A stretch of 33,162 bases of DNA, from positions 1-33,162 of the forward strand of contig JAEDNI010000020.1 of NCBI GenBank assembly GCA_016302585.1, given 5' to 3'. The translations under genes and the position numbers were made by a program. How positions within the stretch are numbered: position 1 is the stretch's first letter; the number at the start of each line of letters is the position of its first letter. This document shows positions 7,706-14,318 of this stretch, in pieces. This DNA is from Paludibacteraceae bacterium (GTDB taxonomy: Bacteria; Bacteroidota; Bacteroidia; Bacteroidales; Paludibacteraceae). A model generated the notes under the pieces. The model was not told where the DNA came from, made no database searches, and worked only from the letters and a program-made list of their open reading frames with translations.

Positions 7706-8251
7706 TTATTTCTTTCCTTTTTTAACTTTGTGCTTGATCTTTACGACTGCGAAGTTCAGTTCAATCTCTGTCTCAGTTTCCGTAGTGTCTAATTGAGAGC
7801 CAAGCACCTCGCCTATTAGCTCACCGCTACGTTGCATGAGGGTTTTCTTCTGAGTCTCGTCATCAGTTGCCGTTACTGCTTGCATCGTGCGAGCCAATTC
7901 GCGTAATTGAACAAAAGTATCAATAATTGCAATCGTTGTTTGTGTTGCTCGTTCACTCTTTAAGATGGTTGCCAACATATACAAACCGCTCTCTGTAAAA
8001 GCTGTTGGCGCATTTCGTCTTCCTCCCCAACTTGCGGTCGAAATTTTCGACTTCAAGTCTGCAACTTCCTGATTATTAAGTAGAAATAAATAACCATTTG
8101 GGAATTTATCCGGATTGTTCTTAACGGCTTCATTCACGCGTTTCGTCTCTACACCATAAAGGGCAGCGACATCTGAATCCAAGATCACTTGTTGTCCACG
8201 AAGTACGATAATCTTGTCCTTTACCTGCTCATATTTGACAATATCGCTCAT
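7706..8251 (-). CDS. ORF6N-domain DNA-binding protein
   Basis: 181 aa from ATG at 8251. The N-terminal half (about residues 8-100) is an ORF6N domain: IIVLRGQQVILDSDVAALYG, VETKRVNEAVKNNPDKFP, and FTESGLYMLATILKSERAT. This domain is found in phage antirepressor-like regulators and in Bacteroidota chromosomal genes. The C-terminus is a charged extension ending KHKVKKGKK. The frame stays open for 33 codons further upstream, but that part overlaps the leader and is compositionally unlike the gene, so I use the internal ATG. The promoter at 8320-8351 and its leader are nearly identical to those of dinD. No phage structural genes are present, so the gene is probably a domesticated or accessory regulator. 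Its DNA target is unknown. Confidence 0.85.
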   Translation of the reverse strand: MSDIVKYEQVKDKIIVLRGQQVILDSDVAALYGVETKRVNEAVKNNPDKFPNGYLFLLNNQEVADLKSKISTASWGGRRNAPTAFTESGLYMLATILKSERATQTTIAIIDTFVQLRELARTMQAVTATDDETQKKTLMQRSGELIGEVLGSQLDTTETETEIELNFAVVKIKHKVKKGKK

Positions 8252-8319
8252 TCCTTTGTTAAATAAATTAGTTTTGTTTGAGTTTGATATTTCTTTCTGC
8301 TCTTCATTTAAATTCCGCT

Positions 8320-8351
8320 GCAAAGTTACAAATATCTTTGATATTTGCAAA
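8320..8351 (-). promoter_or_regulatory. Promoter of the ORF6N gene
   Basis: Minus strand TTTGC, about 19 bp, TAACTTTGC. Sequence from roughly 8295 to 8383 aligns closely with 6982-7069 upstream of dinD, so the two genes share a duplicated control region. Confidence 0.75.
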
Positions 8352-8500
8352 TATTTCTGCAGTTATTTTTATTTTGTAATCGATATTGCCAATTTTATGA
8401 GTTAAAAGTATCGTTTTCTCCACATTCCCACATTGCATAATTGTTTGTTATTTTAAAGTTAATAATGTTTATTGTTGAATGTTTAATCGGGATAAGCAAA

Positions 8501-8588
8501 AGACCAGCACAAGACCAGCACATAAGTAGTATATACATAGTATAATAAGTAGTATAATAAGTAGTAGATGCCGGGGAATAGACATACG
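8501..8588. repeat. Small tandem repeats and a partial copy of the edge hairpin repeat
   Basis: AGACCAGCACA is repeated twice (8501-8522). It is followed by several TAAGTAGTATA units (8523-8566). Then comes ATGCCGGGGAATAGACATACG (8568-8588), which is shared with the hairpin repeat at 272-310 on the opposite strand. The 281-bp gap between the ORF6N start and the DUF4294 gene otherwise holds only the ORF6N promoter region. Confidence 0.75.
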
Positions 8589-8632
8589 GAAATGCCCTTT
8601 TTTTGAGCAAAAGGACGAAACGCGAGCCTATT

Positions 8633-9226
8633 TTACAGTTGTCCGGCTTCGACGAGGTTGATGACCCGTTCGGTGATGCGGTCTTTGTCGGAGGCGTCGT
8701 ATTCCTCTTTGAGGTCGTTTTTGAAGAGTTTGGCGATGAACTGCCAGAAGTTGGCTGCCGCTTTACCTTTGTACTGCTTGATGAGTTCGTAGCTGGTGCG
8801 TTCGGTCTCGCGATCCATGAGTTTCATGAGCATCATCCCTTGCGAGGCGTACATACCGCGGAAATCCTTCTCGTATTTACGAAAGAGTTGTCGCTCGAAG
8901 GACCGCCACCACCGTCTTCGACTTTTGTCATCGGGCAGTTTCGCCAGTTCGCTATCGGCGTACTCCATATCTTTGGTGATACGCTTTGCGTAAGGTAAGC
9001 ATTTCTTGACATCCCGCACGGTTTTCCAGTAGAATTTCTCCTGCCGTTTATTCTTGAACTTCATCGGCGGATAGACCCATAGTTCGTGCAGCCATGCCAT
9101 ATAAAGGGTGTCGCCGTTCTCGATACGGATCATGCAGGAGTCCAAAAGCGGCCTCTTCTCGGCCCTACCGGGAAGGGAAGGGAGCAAGAAGAAGCCACAA
9201 AGCACTATGTACAGTAGTCGTTTCAT
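8633..9226 (-). CDS. DUF4294 family exported protein
   Basis: 197 aa with a signal peptide (about residues 1-22, ending PGRA). The body contains DSCMIRIENGDTLYMAWLHE, then MKFKNKRQEKFYWKTVRDVK and CLPYAKRITKDMEYADSELA. The combination of a strand-like IxNGDT motif, VYPP, FKNKRQxxxY and VK..PYAK is diagnostic of DUF4294, a Bacteroidota family of unknown function. The basic RRRWWRSFERQLF stretch and TSYELIKQYKGKAAANFWQF are also family-like. It lies 31 nt downstream of proS on the same strand and is probably the last gene of the DUF2147-proS-DUF4294 unit. It is likely periplasmic, role unknown. Confidence 0.85.
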   Translation of the reverse strand: MKRLLYIVLCGFFLLPSLPGRAEKRPLLDSCMIRIENGDTLYMAWLHELWVYPPMKFKNKRQEKFYWKTVRDVKKCLPYAKRITKDMEYADSELAKLPDDKSRRRWWRSFERQLFRKYEKDFRGMYASQGMMLMKLMDRETERTSYELIKQYKGKAAANFWQFIAKLFKNDLKEEYDASDKDRITERVINLVEAGQL

Positions 9227-9257
9227 TTCACAGGGCTACTGACAAATATTATGCCAA

Positions 9258-10748
9258 TTAATAATTGAGCGCAAAGACGACACGTCCTGCGGAGGGCTTG
9301 CCGGTGACCATACAGGTACCCGGTTCGTTCTTGAAGCCCGGCAGGTCAGCCAACGGTATGCAACGGATCGTTGCTTTGGTCTCGTCTTTGATACGCTGCT
9401 CGGTCTCCGGGGTACCGTCCCAGTGGGCGAGGAGGAAGCCGCCTTTCTTGAGTTCCTCTTTGAACTCGTCATAGCTATTGACCTCGCGGGTGTTGGCGAT
9501 ACGGAAATCGAGGGCTTTCTGCAGCAGGTTGGCCTGGATCTCCTCCAGCAGCTTTTGTATTTTTTCTACGATTCCATCGAGCGAAATGGTCTCTTTGGCC
9601 TGGGTATCGCGGCGTGCGATCTCGATGGTACCGTTCTCGAGGTCACGGCCACCCATGGCGAGGCGAACGGGCACACCCTTGAGCTCGTAGTCGGCGAACT
9701 TATAACCCGGCGTATATTTCTCTTCGGTATCGACTTTGACGCGGATGCCGAGGGCCTTGAGTTGGTCGGCAATAGGGTTGAGTTTTACCATCAGTTTATC
9801 GAGGTCCTCTTGCTTTTTGAAGATGGGCATGATAACCACTTGTATCGGCGCCAGGTGCGGCGGCAGGACAAGTCCGTTATCATCGGAGTGGGTCATGATG
9901 AGCGCACCCATGAGACGGGTCGAGACACCCCAACTCGTAGCCCATACGTACTCGTATTTATTCTCCTTATTAAGGAACTGTACGTCGAAGGACTTGGCGA
10001 AGTTCTGACCGAGGAAATGGGAGGTACCGGCCTGCAGGGCTTTACCGTCCTGCATCATGGCTTCAATACAATACGTATTGAGTGCTCCGGCGAAGCGCTC
10101 GTTCGGCGACTTGACACCTTTGACGACCGGAATAGCCATCACGCTCTCGGCGAAGTCGGCATATACATCGAGCATCTGTCGTGCGTAGTCCTCGGCTTCC
10201 TCTTTGGTCGCATGGGCGGTGTGTCCCTCCTGCCAGAGGAACTCGGCCGTACGGAGGAAGAGGCGGGTACGCATCTCCCAGCGCATGACGTTACACCACT
10301 GGTTACAGAGGATAGGCAGGTCCCGATAGGACGAGATCCAGTTCTTATAGGTGGACCAGATGATGGTCTCGGAAGTCGGACGGATGATGAGTTCTTCCTC
10401 GAGTTTCGCCTGCGGGTCCACGACCACGCCGCGACCGTCGGGGTCGTTCATCAGACGATGGTGGGTCACAACGGCGCACTCTTTGGCAAAGCCCTCTACG
10501 TGCTCCGCTTCGCGGCTAAGGAAAGACTTCGGGATGAGGAGCGGGAAATAGGCGTTTTTGACACCTTTCTCTTTGAACCGACGGTCGAGCTCCGCCTGAA
10601 TCGTTTCCCAAATCGCATAGCCGTAGGGCTTGATGACCATACATCCGCGGACCGCACTCTGCTCCGCCAAGTCGGCCTTAACGACCAATTCGTTATACCA
10701 CTTCGAATAATCCTCGCTTCGAGGAGTTAATTTTTGAAAATTTGCCAT
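9258..10748 (-). CDS. proS: Prolyl-tRNA synthetase (eukaryote/archaeal-like, type 3)
   Basis: 496 aa. Charges tRNA-Pro with proline in the cytosol. It is the compact form without the bacterial INS editing domain inserted in the catalytic core. Class II motifs are visible. The motif 2 region is CNVMRWEMRTRLFLRTAEFL followed by WQEGHTAHA, and RPTSETIIWSTYKNW precedes it. Motif 3 is represented by GVSTRLMGALIMTHSDDNGL. The anticodon-binding domain follows (HLAPIQVVIMPIFKK). The C-terminal domain ends in VFALNY, with the terminal Tyr typical of this class. GTCMVTGKPS retains only one of the usual zinc cysteines. It starts at ATG 10748, 25 nt after the DUF2147 gene, which suggests shared transcription. 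Confidence 0.97.
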   Translation of the reverse strand: MANFQKLTPRSEDYSKWYNELVVKADLAEQSAVRGCMVIKPYGYAIWETIQAELDRRFKEKGVKNAYFPLLIPKSFLSREAEHVEGFAKECAVVTHHRLMNDPDGRGVVVDPQAKLEEELIIRPTSETIIWSTYKNWISSYRDLPILCNQWCNVMRWEMRTRLFLRTAEFLWQEGHTAHATKEEAEDYARQMLDVYADFAESVMAIPVVKGVKSPNERFAGALNTYCIEAMMQDGKALQAGTSHFLGQNFAKSFDVQFLNKENKYEYVWATSWGVSTRLMGALIMTHSDDNGLVLPPHLAPIQVVIMPIFKKQEDLDKLMVKLNPIADQLKALGIRVKVDTEEKYTPGYKFADYELKGVPVRLAMGGRDLENGTIEIARRDTQAKETISLDGIVEKIQKLLEEIQANLLQKALDFRIANTREVNSYDEFKEELKKGGFLLAHWDGTPETEQRIKDETKATIRCIPLADLPGFKNEPGTCMVTGKPSAGRVVFALNY

Positions 10749-10773
10749 ATATATTGTTGCTTATTTAGCGTGT

Positions 10774-11208
10774 TTATTCGCGAATCCAGGTCTGGTTTCG
10801 GCCGAGCAGCCCGAACTTATCCACCGATCCGCGCAGGACGAGTTTGCCATCCTTGGGATAGATCTTACCGTAATAGAAATTACCGGACTCGGGGTCGAGG
10901 AGTTTGCCCCCGATGAGTTGGTTGTTTTTCGCATCGTACTTCATGCCGCGGATGAAGACGAGCCCGACGAGGGGAGCGTTATGGTCGTCTCCCGGACATT
11001 TATCGCAGACGAGGTCCGCGGGACCCATGAGCATCTTCGCGATCTTACCGTAATAGAGTCCGTCGGCACCGCGATAGATGGACACGACGGAATAGCTGTT
11101 GCCGGTCTTATCATCAACGGTCTTCCAATTACCGAGTATATCGTTGATTTCCGCGGAGGCGAAAAGGGCGACCGAGAGGAGGCAGACAGAAAGGATAAAA
11201 CGTCTCAT
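10774..11208 (-). CDS. DUF2147 family exported protein
   Basis: 144 aa from the second ATG (MRRFILSVCLLSVALFASAE), which gives a clean signal peptide; an ATG two codons upstream is also possible. The mature part carries DUF2147 hallmarks: ILGNWKTVDDKTGNSYSVVS at the N-terminus, then GKIAKMLMGPADLVCDKCPG with a CDKCPGDD cysteine pair, then LVGLVFIRGMKYD, and a final GNFYYGKIYPKDGKL. Members are small beta-rich periplasmic or outer-membrane-associated proteins of unknown function. It is the first gene of a probable operon with proS, driven by the promoter at 11235-11268. Confidence 0.88.
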   Translation of the reverse strand: MRRFILSVCLLSVALFASAEINDILGNWKTVDDKTGNSYSVVSIYRGADGLYYGKIAKMLMGPADLVCDKCPGDDHNAPLVGLVFIRGMKYDAKNNQLIGGKLLDPESGNFYYGKIYPKDGKLVLRGSVDKFGLLGRNQTWIRE

Positions 11209-11234
11209 ATGCATGTGAATGAATCAAAAACGGC

Positions 11235-11268
11235 TGCAAAAGTAGTAAAAATTTTGCATATACGCAAA
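11235..11268 (-). promoter_or_regulatory. Promoter of DUF2147-proS operon
   Basis: Minus strand TTTGC (11264-11268) and TACTTTTGC (11235-11243). Divergent from the promoter of the lipoprotein gene. Confidence 0.75.
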
Positions 11269-11283
11269 TAAAATGAATTTTTA

Positions 11284-11315
11284 TTTGTTCATATCCATTT
11301 TTTTTCGTACCTTTG
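11284..11315 (+). promoter_or_regulatory. Promoter of lipoprotein/radical SAM operon
   Basis: TTTG at 11284-11287, 20 bp spacer, TACCTTTG at 11308-11315: a full match to the Bacteroidota consensus. About 30 nt of leader precede the lipoprotein start. Confidence 0.8.
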
Positions 11316-11350
11316 CGGCGGATTTGTAACTAAATCGTCCTCAAGAAGAT

Positions 11351-11674
11351 ATGAAAAAGCGCATTTTAACAACCATGAACGTGCTCCTTGGCGCGATGAG
11401 TGTGGGTCTTGTAGGCTGTCATGTGGGTAAGAACTCGACGAATCCGGCACAACGTCCGATGTTGTTGTACGGTGTGCCGACGGAACGTATGATGGCGAAG
11501 TACGGTGTGCCGGTACGTCCGGTCGACGAGTTGCAGTTGCCGTCTGATACGATCGATGCGCCGGCAGATACGACGGCTATTCCTGAGCCGCAAGAGGTTC
11601 CGGAACAGACTCCGGCGCCGAAGCCGGAGATGCGTCCGGTAGTGAAATACGGTATTCCCAATAACCTTCGTTAA
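11351..11674 (+). CDS. Radical SAM-associated lipoprotein with YGVP repeats
   Basis: 107 aa. The N-terminal signal ends in a lipobox LVGC (Cys23), so the product is a lipoprotein. The mature chain is low-complexity and Pro-rich. It has repeated PMLLYGVP, AKYGVP and VKYGIP motifs, with an acidic/Pro/Thr linker (residues about 58-93) between the second and third. This fits the Bacteroidota family of putative lipoproteins encoded directly before a dedicated radical SAM enzyme, which have recurrent YGVP-type motifs. The family is known from genome surveys; I am not aware of a demonstrated modification. I infer that the YGVP motifs are sites acted on by the downstream enzyme, in a ribosomally made, post-translationally modified surface peptide. 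Only 5 nt separate its stop from the radical SAM start, so the pair is co-translated. Confidence 0.85.
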   Translation: MKKRILTTMNVLLGAMSVGLVGCHVGKNSTNPAQRPMLLYGVPTERMMAKYGVPVRPVDELQLPSDTIDAPADTTAIPEPQEVPEQTPAPKPEMRPVVKYGIPNNLR

Positions 11675-11679
11675 TAAGC

Positions 11680-12759
11680 ATGAACCTGCGCTTAAAAACG
11701 GCGTTATGGCTGGAGCGGTGGCGGCGGCAGAACTTAAAGCAACTGCATCCGCTGCAGCAGCTGTTCTGGGAGTCGACATTACGATGTAATGTCCATTGTT
11801 TGCATTGCGGGAGCGACTGTATCGCTTCGGTCGAGACGCCCGACATGCCGGCAGAAGATTTTTTGAAAGTCATAGATGAAGAAGTGACGCCGCACGTGAA
11901 TCCGCGTGAGGTGATGATCATCGTATCCGGAGGAGAACCGCTGATGCGCAAGGACCTGGCTCAGGTCGGTCGGGCGTTGAAGGAACGGGGCTATCCCTGG
12001 GGCATGGTGACGAACGGTCTGGCTCTGACGGAGAAGCGGTTCAGGGAGTTGCGTGAAGCGGGCTTGCGTTCGATCACGGTTTCCTGCGACGGACTGGAAG
12101 AGGATCATATATGGATGCGTCAGCATCCCTTGGCGTTCGAAGGCGCGACGCGTGCGATCCGACTATGCGCAGCAGAGAAAGGTCTGGTATGGGATGTAGT
12201 GACCTGCGTCAACCAGCGCACGATCGGTCATATCGAAGCGATACGCGATATGCTATGGGGTTTGGGAGTACGCGACTGGCGGGTATTCGGTATCGACCCG
12301 ATGGGGCGGGCAGCGGAAAACCCGGAGTTGCTGCTGACGGACGAACAGTTCCGGTTCTTGATGGATTTCATTACGGCGGAGCGGAAAGCAGGACGCCATG
12401 TATCGTATTCGTGCGAGGGTTTCTTAGGCGACTACGAAGGCAAGGTGCGCGACTACCTCTACCAGTGTGCTGCGGGGGTGACGGTAGCTTCGATTCTCAT
12501 CGACGGCCATATCTCCGCCTGCACCAGTATCCGCGGCAAATACTATCAGGGGAATATCTATAAAGACTCGTTCTGGCGCGTATGGGAAGAGGAGTTCAAA
12601 CCCTATCGCGACCGGAGTTGGATGAAAAAGACGGAACCCTGTAAAGACTGCAAAGCCTTCGCGTTCTGCGAAGGCAATGGTATGCATCTGAGGCGTGAGG
12701 ACGGCTCGCTCATGCTCTGTCATCTGCATCGCCTCCAAGGCGCCAACTCTAAACTCTAA
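11680..12759 (+). CDS. Radical SAM/SPASM enzyme of the rSAM-lipoprotein pair
   Basis: 359 aa. The radical SAM cluster is CNVHCLHC (Cys36, Cys40, Cys43; CX3CX2C), followed by GSDC with an extra cysteine. The SAM-binding GGEP motif is present (SGGEPLMRKDL), then VTNGLALTE and ITVSCDGLEEDH. The C-terminal third is a SPASM-type domain with further cysteines: CAAGVTVASILIDGHISACT, then KTEPCKDCKAFAFCEGN, and a final LMLCHL. These would bind auxiliary Fe-S clusters, as in peptide-modifying maturases. The partner substrate is presumably the lipoprotein gene just upstream. The N-terminus is basic and amphipathic (WLERWRRQNLKQL), which may dock to membrane or substrate. The last codons (ANSKL stop) are written by a heptamer repeat that runs on past the gene. 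Confidence 0.92.
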   Translation: MNLRLKTALWLERWRRQNLKQLHPLQQLFWESTLRCNVHCLHCGSDCIASVETPDMPAEDFLKVIDEEVTPHVNPREVMIIVSGGEPLMRKDLAQVGRALKERGYPWGMVTNGLALTEKRFRELREAGLRSITVSCDGLEEDHIWMRQHPLAFEGATRAIRLCAAEKGLVWDVVTCVNQRTIGHIEAIRDMLWGLGVRDWRVFGIDPMGRAAENPELLLTDEQFRFLMDFITAERKAGRHVSYSCEGFLGDYEGKVRDYLYQCAAGVTVASILIDGHISACTSIRGKYYQGNIYKDSFWRVWEEEFKPYRDRSWMKKTEPCKDCKAFAFCEGNGMHLRREDGSLMLCHLHRLQGANSKL

Positions 12760-12786
12760 ACACTAAACTCTCAACTCTCAACTTCT
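12745..12786. repeat. Heptamer array (AACTCTA/AACTCTC) at a convergent gene junction
   Basis: Six period-7 units: AACTCTA, AACTCTA, AACACTA, AACTCTC, AACTCTC, AACTTCT. The array contains the stop codon and last four sense codons of the radical SAM gene and, on the other strand, the stop codon of smpB. Confidence 0.9.
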
Positions 12787-13242
12787 AAGGTTTTTCATGA
12801 GTTGTGCCACTTCACGTTTGTCGTCCGCTTCGCGGAGCGATTGGCGTTTGTCGTAGGCATGCTTACCCTGGCAGAGGGCGATCTCCATCTTCGCCAGGCC
12901 TTTTTCATTGATAAAAAGCACGAGCGGCACGATGGTCTTACCGGTGTCTTTGGTCGCTTTGTCGAGTTTCCGGATCTCGCGTTTGGTGAGCAGCAGTTTG
13001 CGGTCGCGTTTGGCTTCATGGTTGGCATAACTGCCGAAGCGATATTCGGCGATATGCATCTGCTTGACGTACATCTCTCCGTGCTCTACGGCACAATAAC
13101 TATCCACCAAGGACGCTTTGCCTTCGCGGATAGATTTGATCTCGGTGCCGAATAACTGAATACCCGCGGTGAAGCGGTCCAGGATGATGTATTCAAACTT
13201 CGCCTTCTTGTTCAGGATCCGTATGTCGCTCTTCGCTTTCAC
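12778..13242 (-). CDS. smpB: SsrA-binding protein SmpB
   Basis: 154 aa. Binds tmRNA and delivers it to stalled ribosomes for trans-translation. The family signature is clear: AGIQLFGTEIKSIREGKASL, DSYCAVEHGEMYVKQMHIAE, then RDRKLLLTKREIRKLDKATK and GKHAYDKRQSLREADDKRE. The start is GTG at 13242, since no ATG fits before the conserved fold. The first 50 bp overlap the end of the CorC-like gene in another frame, implying translational coupling. The final Ser codon and TGA stop are contributed by the heptamer array downstream. It is the last gene of the metG-corC-smpB run. Confidence 0.96.
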   Translation of the reverse strand: MKAKSDIRILNKKAKFEYIILDRFTAGIQLFGTEIKSIREGKASLVDSYCAVEHGEMYVKQMHIAEYRFGSYANHEAKRDRKLLLTKREIRKLDKATKDTGKTIVPLVLFINEKGLAKMEIALCQGKHAYDKRQSLREADDKREVAQLMKNLRS

Positions 13243-14305
13243 TGGCTTCTTTTAACTTACCACTTTTTACTTTACGGTATTTCTTCTGGCGTTGTTCCCA
13301 TCGTTCACGCGCATATTGCTGCATATCTATGACAGTATCGTTCTCGTCGATGATCTCGAGTCCGAAGATGGTCTCGATGATATCCTCGAGGGTGAGGATA
13401 CCGACAAACATGCCGTATTCATCGATGATTTGTGCGATCTGGCTCTTTTGCTTGAGCATGGAGTCGAAGATGACGCCGAGGGTGAGGTCCTGGTCGAAAG
13501 CAGGCAATGAACGCTTGATGCCGCCGAGGGTCTTGCGGAAATGATCTTCAGTCAGTTCCTCGAGTGCATCGTTCCGCAGCACATAGCCGGTGATATACTC
13601 GGGTGCCTCGGGATTATAGAGCGGGATACGCGAGAAATGGTCGTATTCATCGTTGTCGTAGTAGGCGCGGAGGGTCATGTTCTCCGGTGCGGTCTTAGCG
13701 ACAACACGCGGCGTCATCACATCGTAGGCATGGATGGAGTCGAGGCGCATGAGGTTGGAGAAGATCTTATTCTCGTCCTCGTCCACAACCCCTTCTTCTT
13801 CACCCACATTGACCATCGCGAGCACTTCTTCCCGGCTGACGGAGGGGTCGTCTTCGTTATCGGGGAAAGCACGCGTGATGAGTTCGACCAATAATACCAA
13901 AGGATACAATATAAAGATGAGCGCGCGTATGATGCGCGCGGTAGGGCCCATGAGCTGACGCCAATAGGTAGTACCGATCACTTTCGGTATGATCTCCGAG
14001 AAGACGAGGATGAGGATGGTGGTGAGGGCCGAGACGATACCGACCCACATACCGCCGAACTGGGCAGCCTGGGCACCCACGCCGGCTGCGCCCACCGTAT
14101 TGGCGATGGTGTTGAGCGAGAGGATAGCGGCTAATGGCCGACCGGTGTCCTCCTTATACTGGCTCATGAGCGTCGCGGGCGCATAGCCTTCCTCTTCGCG
14201 AAGATTAATATAACTGAGCGAGGTGGACATCAGCACCGCCTCCAGGATGGAGCAGATGAAACTGATGCTCATCGAGCCGAATAAAAACAAAAGCAGTAGT
14301 CCCAT
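13193..14305 (-). CDS. CNNM/HlyC-CorC-type transporter (DUF21 plus CBS domains)
   Basis: 370 aa integral membrane protein. Residues about 1-140 are a DUF21/CNNM transmembrane domain with several hydrophobic helices, containing NTIANTVGAAGVGAQAAQFG and VFSEIIPKVIGTTYW. After PDNEDDPSVSREEVLAMVNV comes the cytosolic CBS pair, with YDVMTPRVVAKT and RIPLYNPEAPEYITGYVLRN in the first and EYGMFVGILTLEDIIETIFG in the second. The family is linked to Mg2+/divalent cation transport, and some Bacteroidota members (GldE-like) to gliding. The tail after the CBS domains is short and charged and lacks the usual C-terminal CorC_HlyC domain. The gene is 13 nt downstream of metG and overlaps smpB by 50 bp. Confidence 0.9.
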   Translation of the reverse strand: MGLLLLFLFGSMSISFICSILEAVLMSTSLSYINLREEEGYAPATLMSQYKEDTGRPLAAILSLNTIANTVGAAGVGAQAAQFGGMWVGIVSALTTILILVFSEIIPKVIGTTYWRQLMGPTARIIRALIFILYPLVLLVELITRAFPDNEDDPSVSREEVLAMVNVGEEEGVVDEDENKIFSNLMRLDSIHAYDVMTPRVVAKTAPENMTLRAYYDNDEYDHFSRIPLYNPEAPEYITGYVLRNDALEELTEDHFRKTLGGIKRSLPAFDQDLTLGVIFDSMLKQKSQIAQIIDEYGMFVGILTLEDIIETIFGLEIIDENDTVIDMQQYARERWEQRQKKYRKVKSGKLKEASESEERHTDPEQEGEV

Positions 14306-14318
14306 ATAGTCCTTTCTT

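Noticed and set aside
8395..8610. Minus-strand 71-codon frame in the intergenic repeat region
   Set aside because: It is built mainly from the TAAGTAGTATA repeats (YYTTYYT-like translation) and spans the ORF6N promoter side; not a gene.
9423..10730. 435-codon plus-strand frame opposite proS
   Set aside because: Antisense shadow of a highly conserved aminoacyl-tRNA synthetase gene with high GC; no independent protein features.
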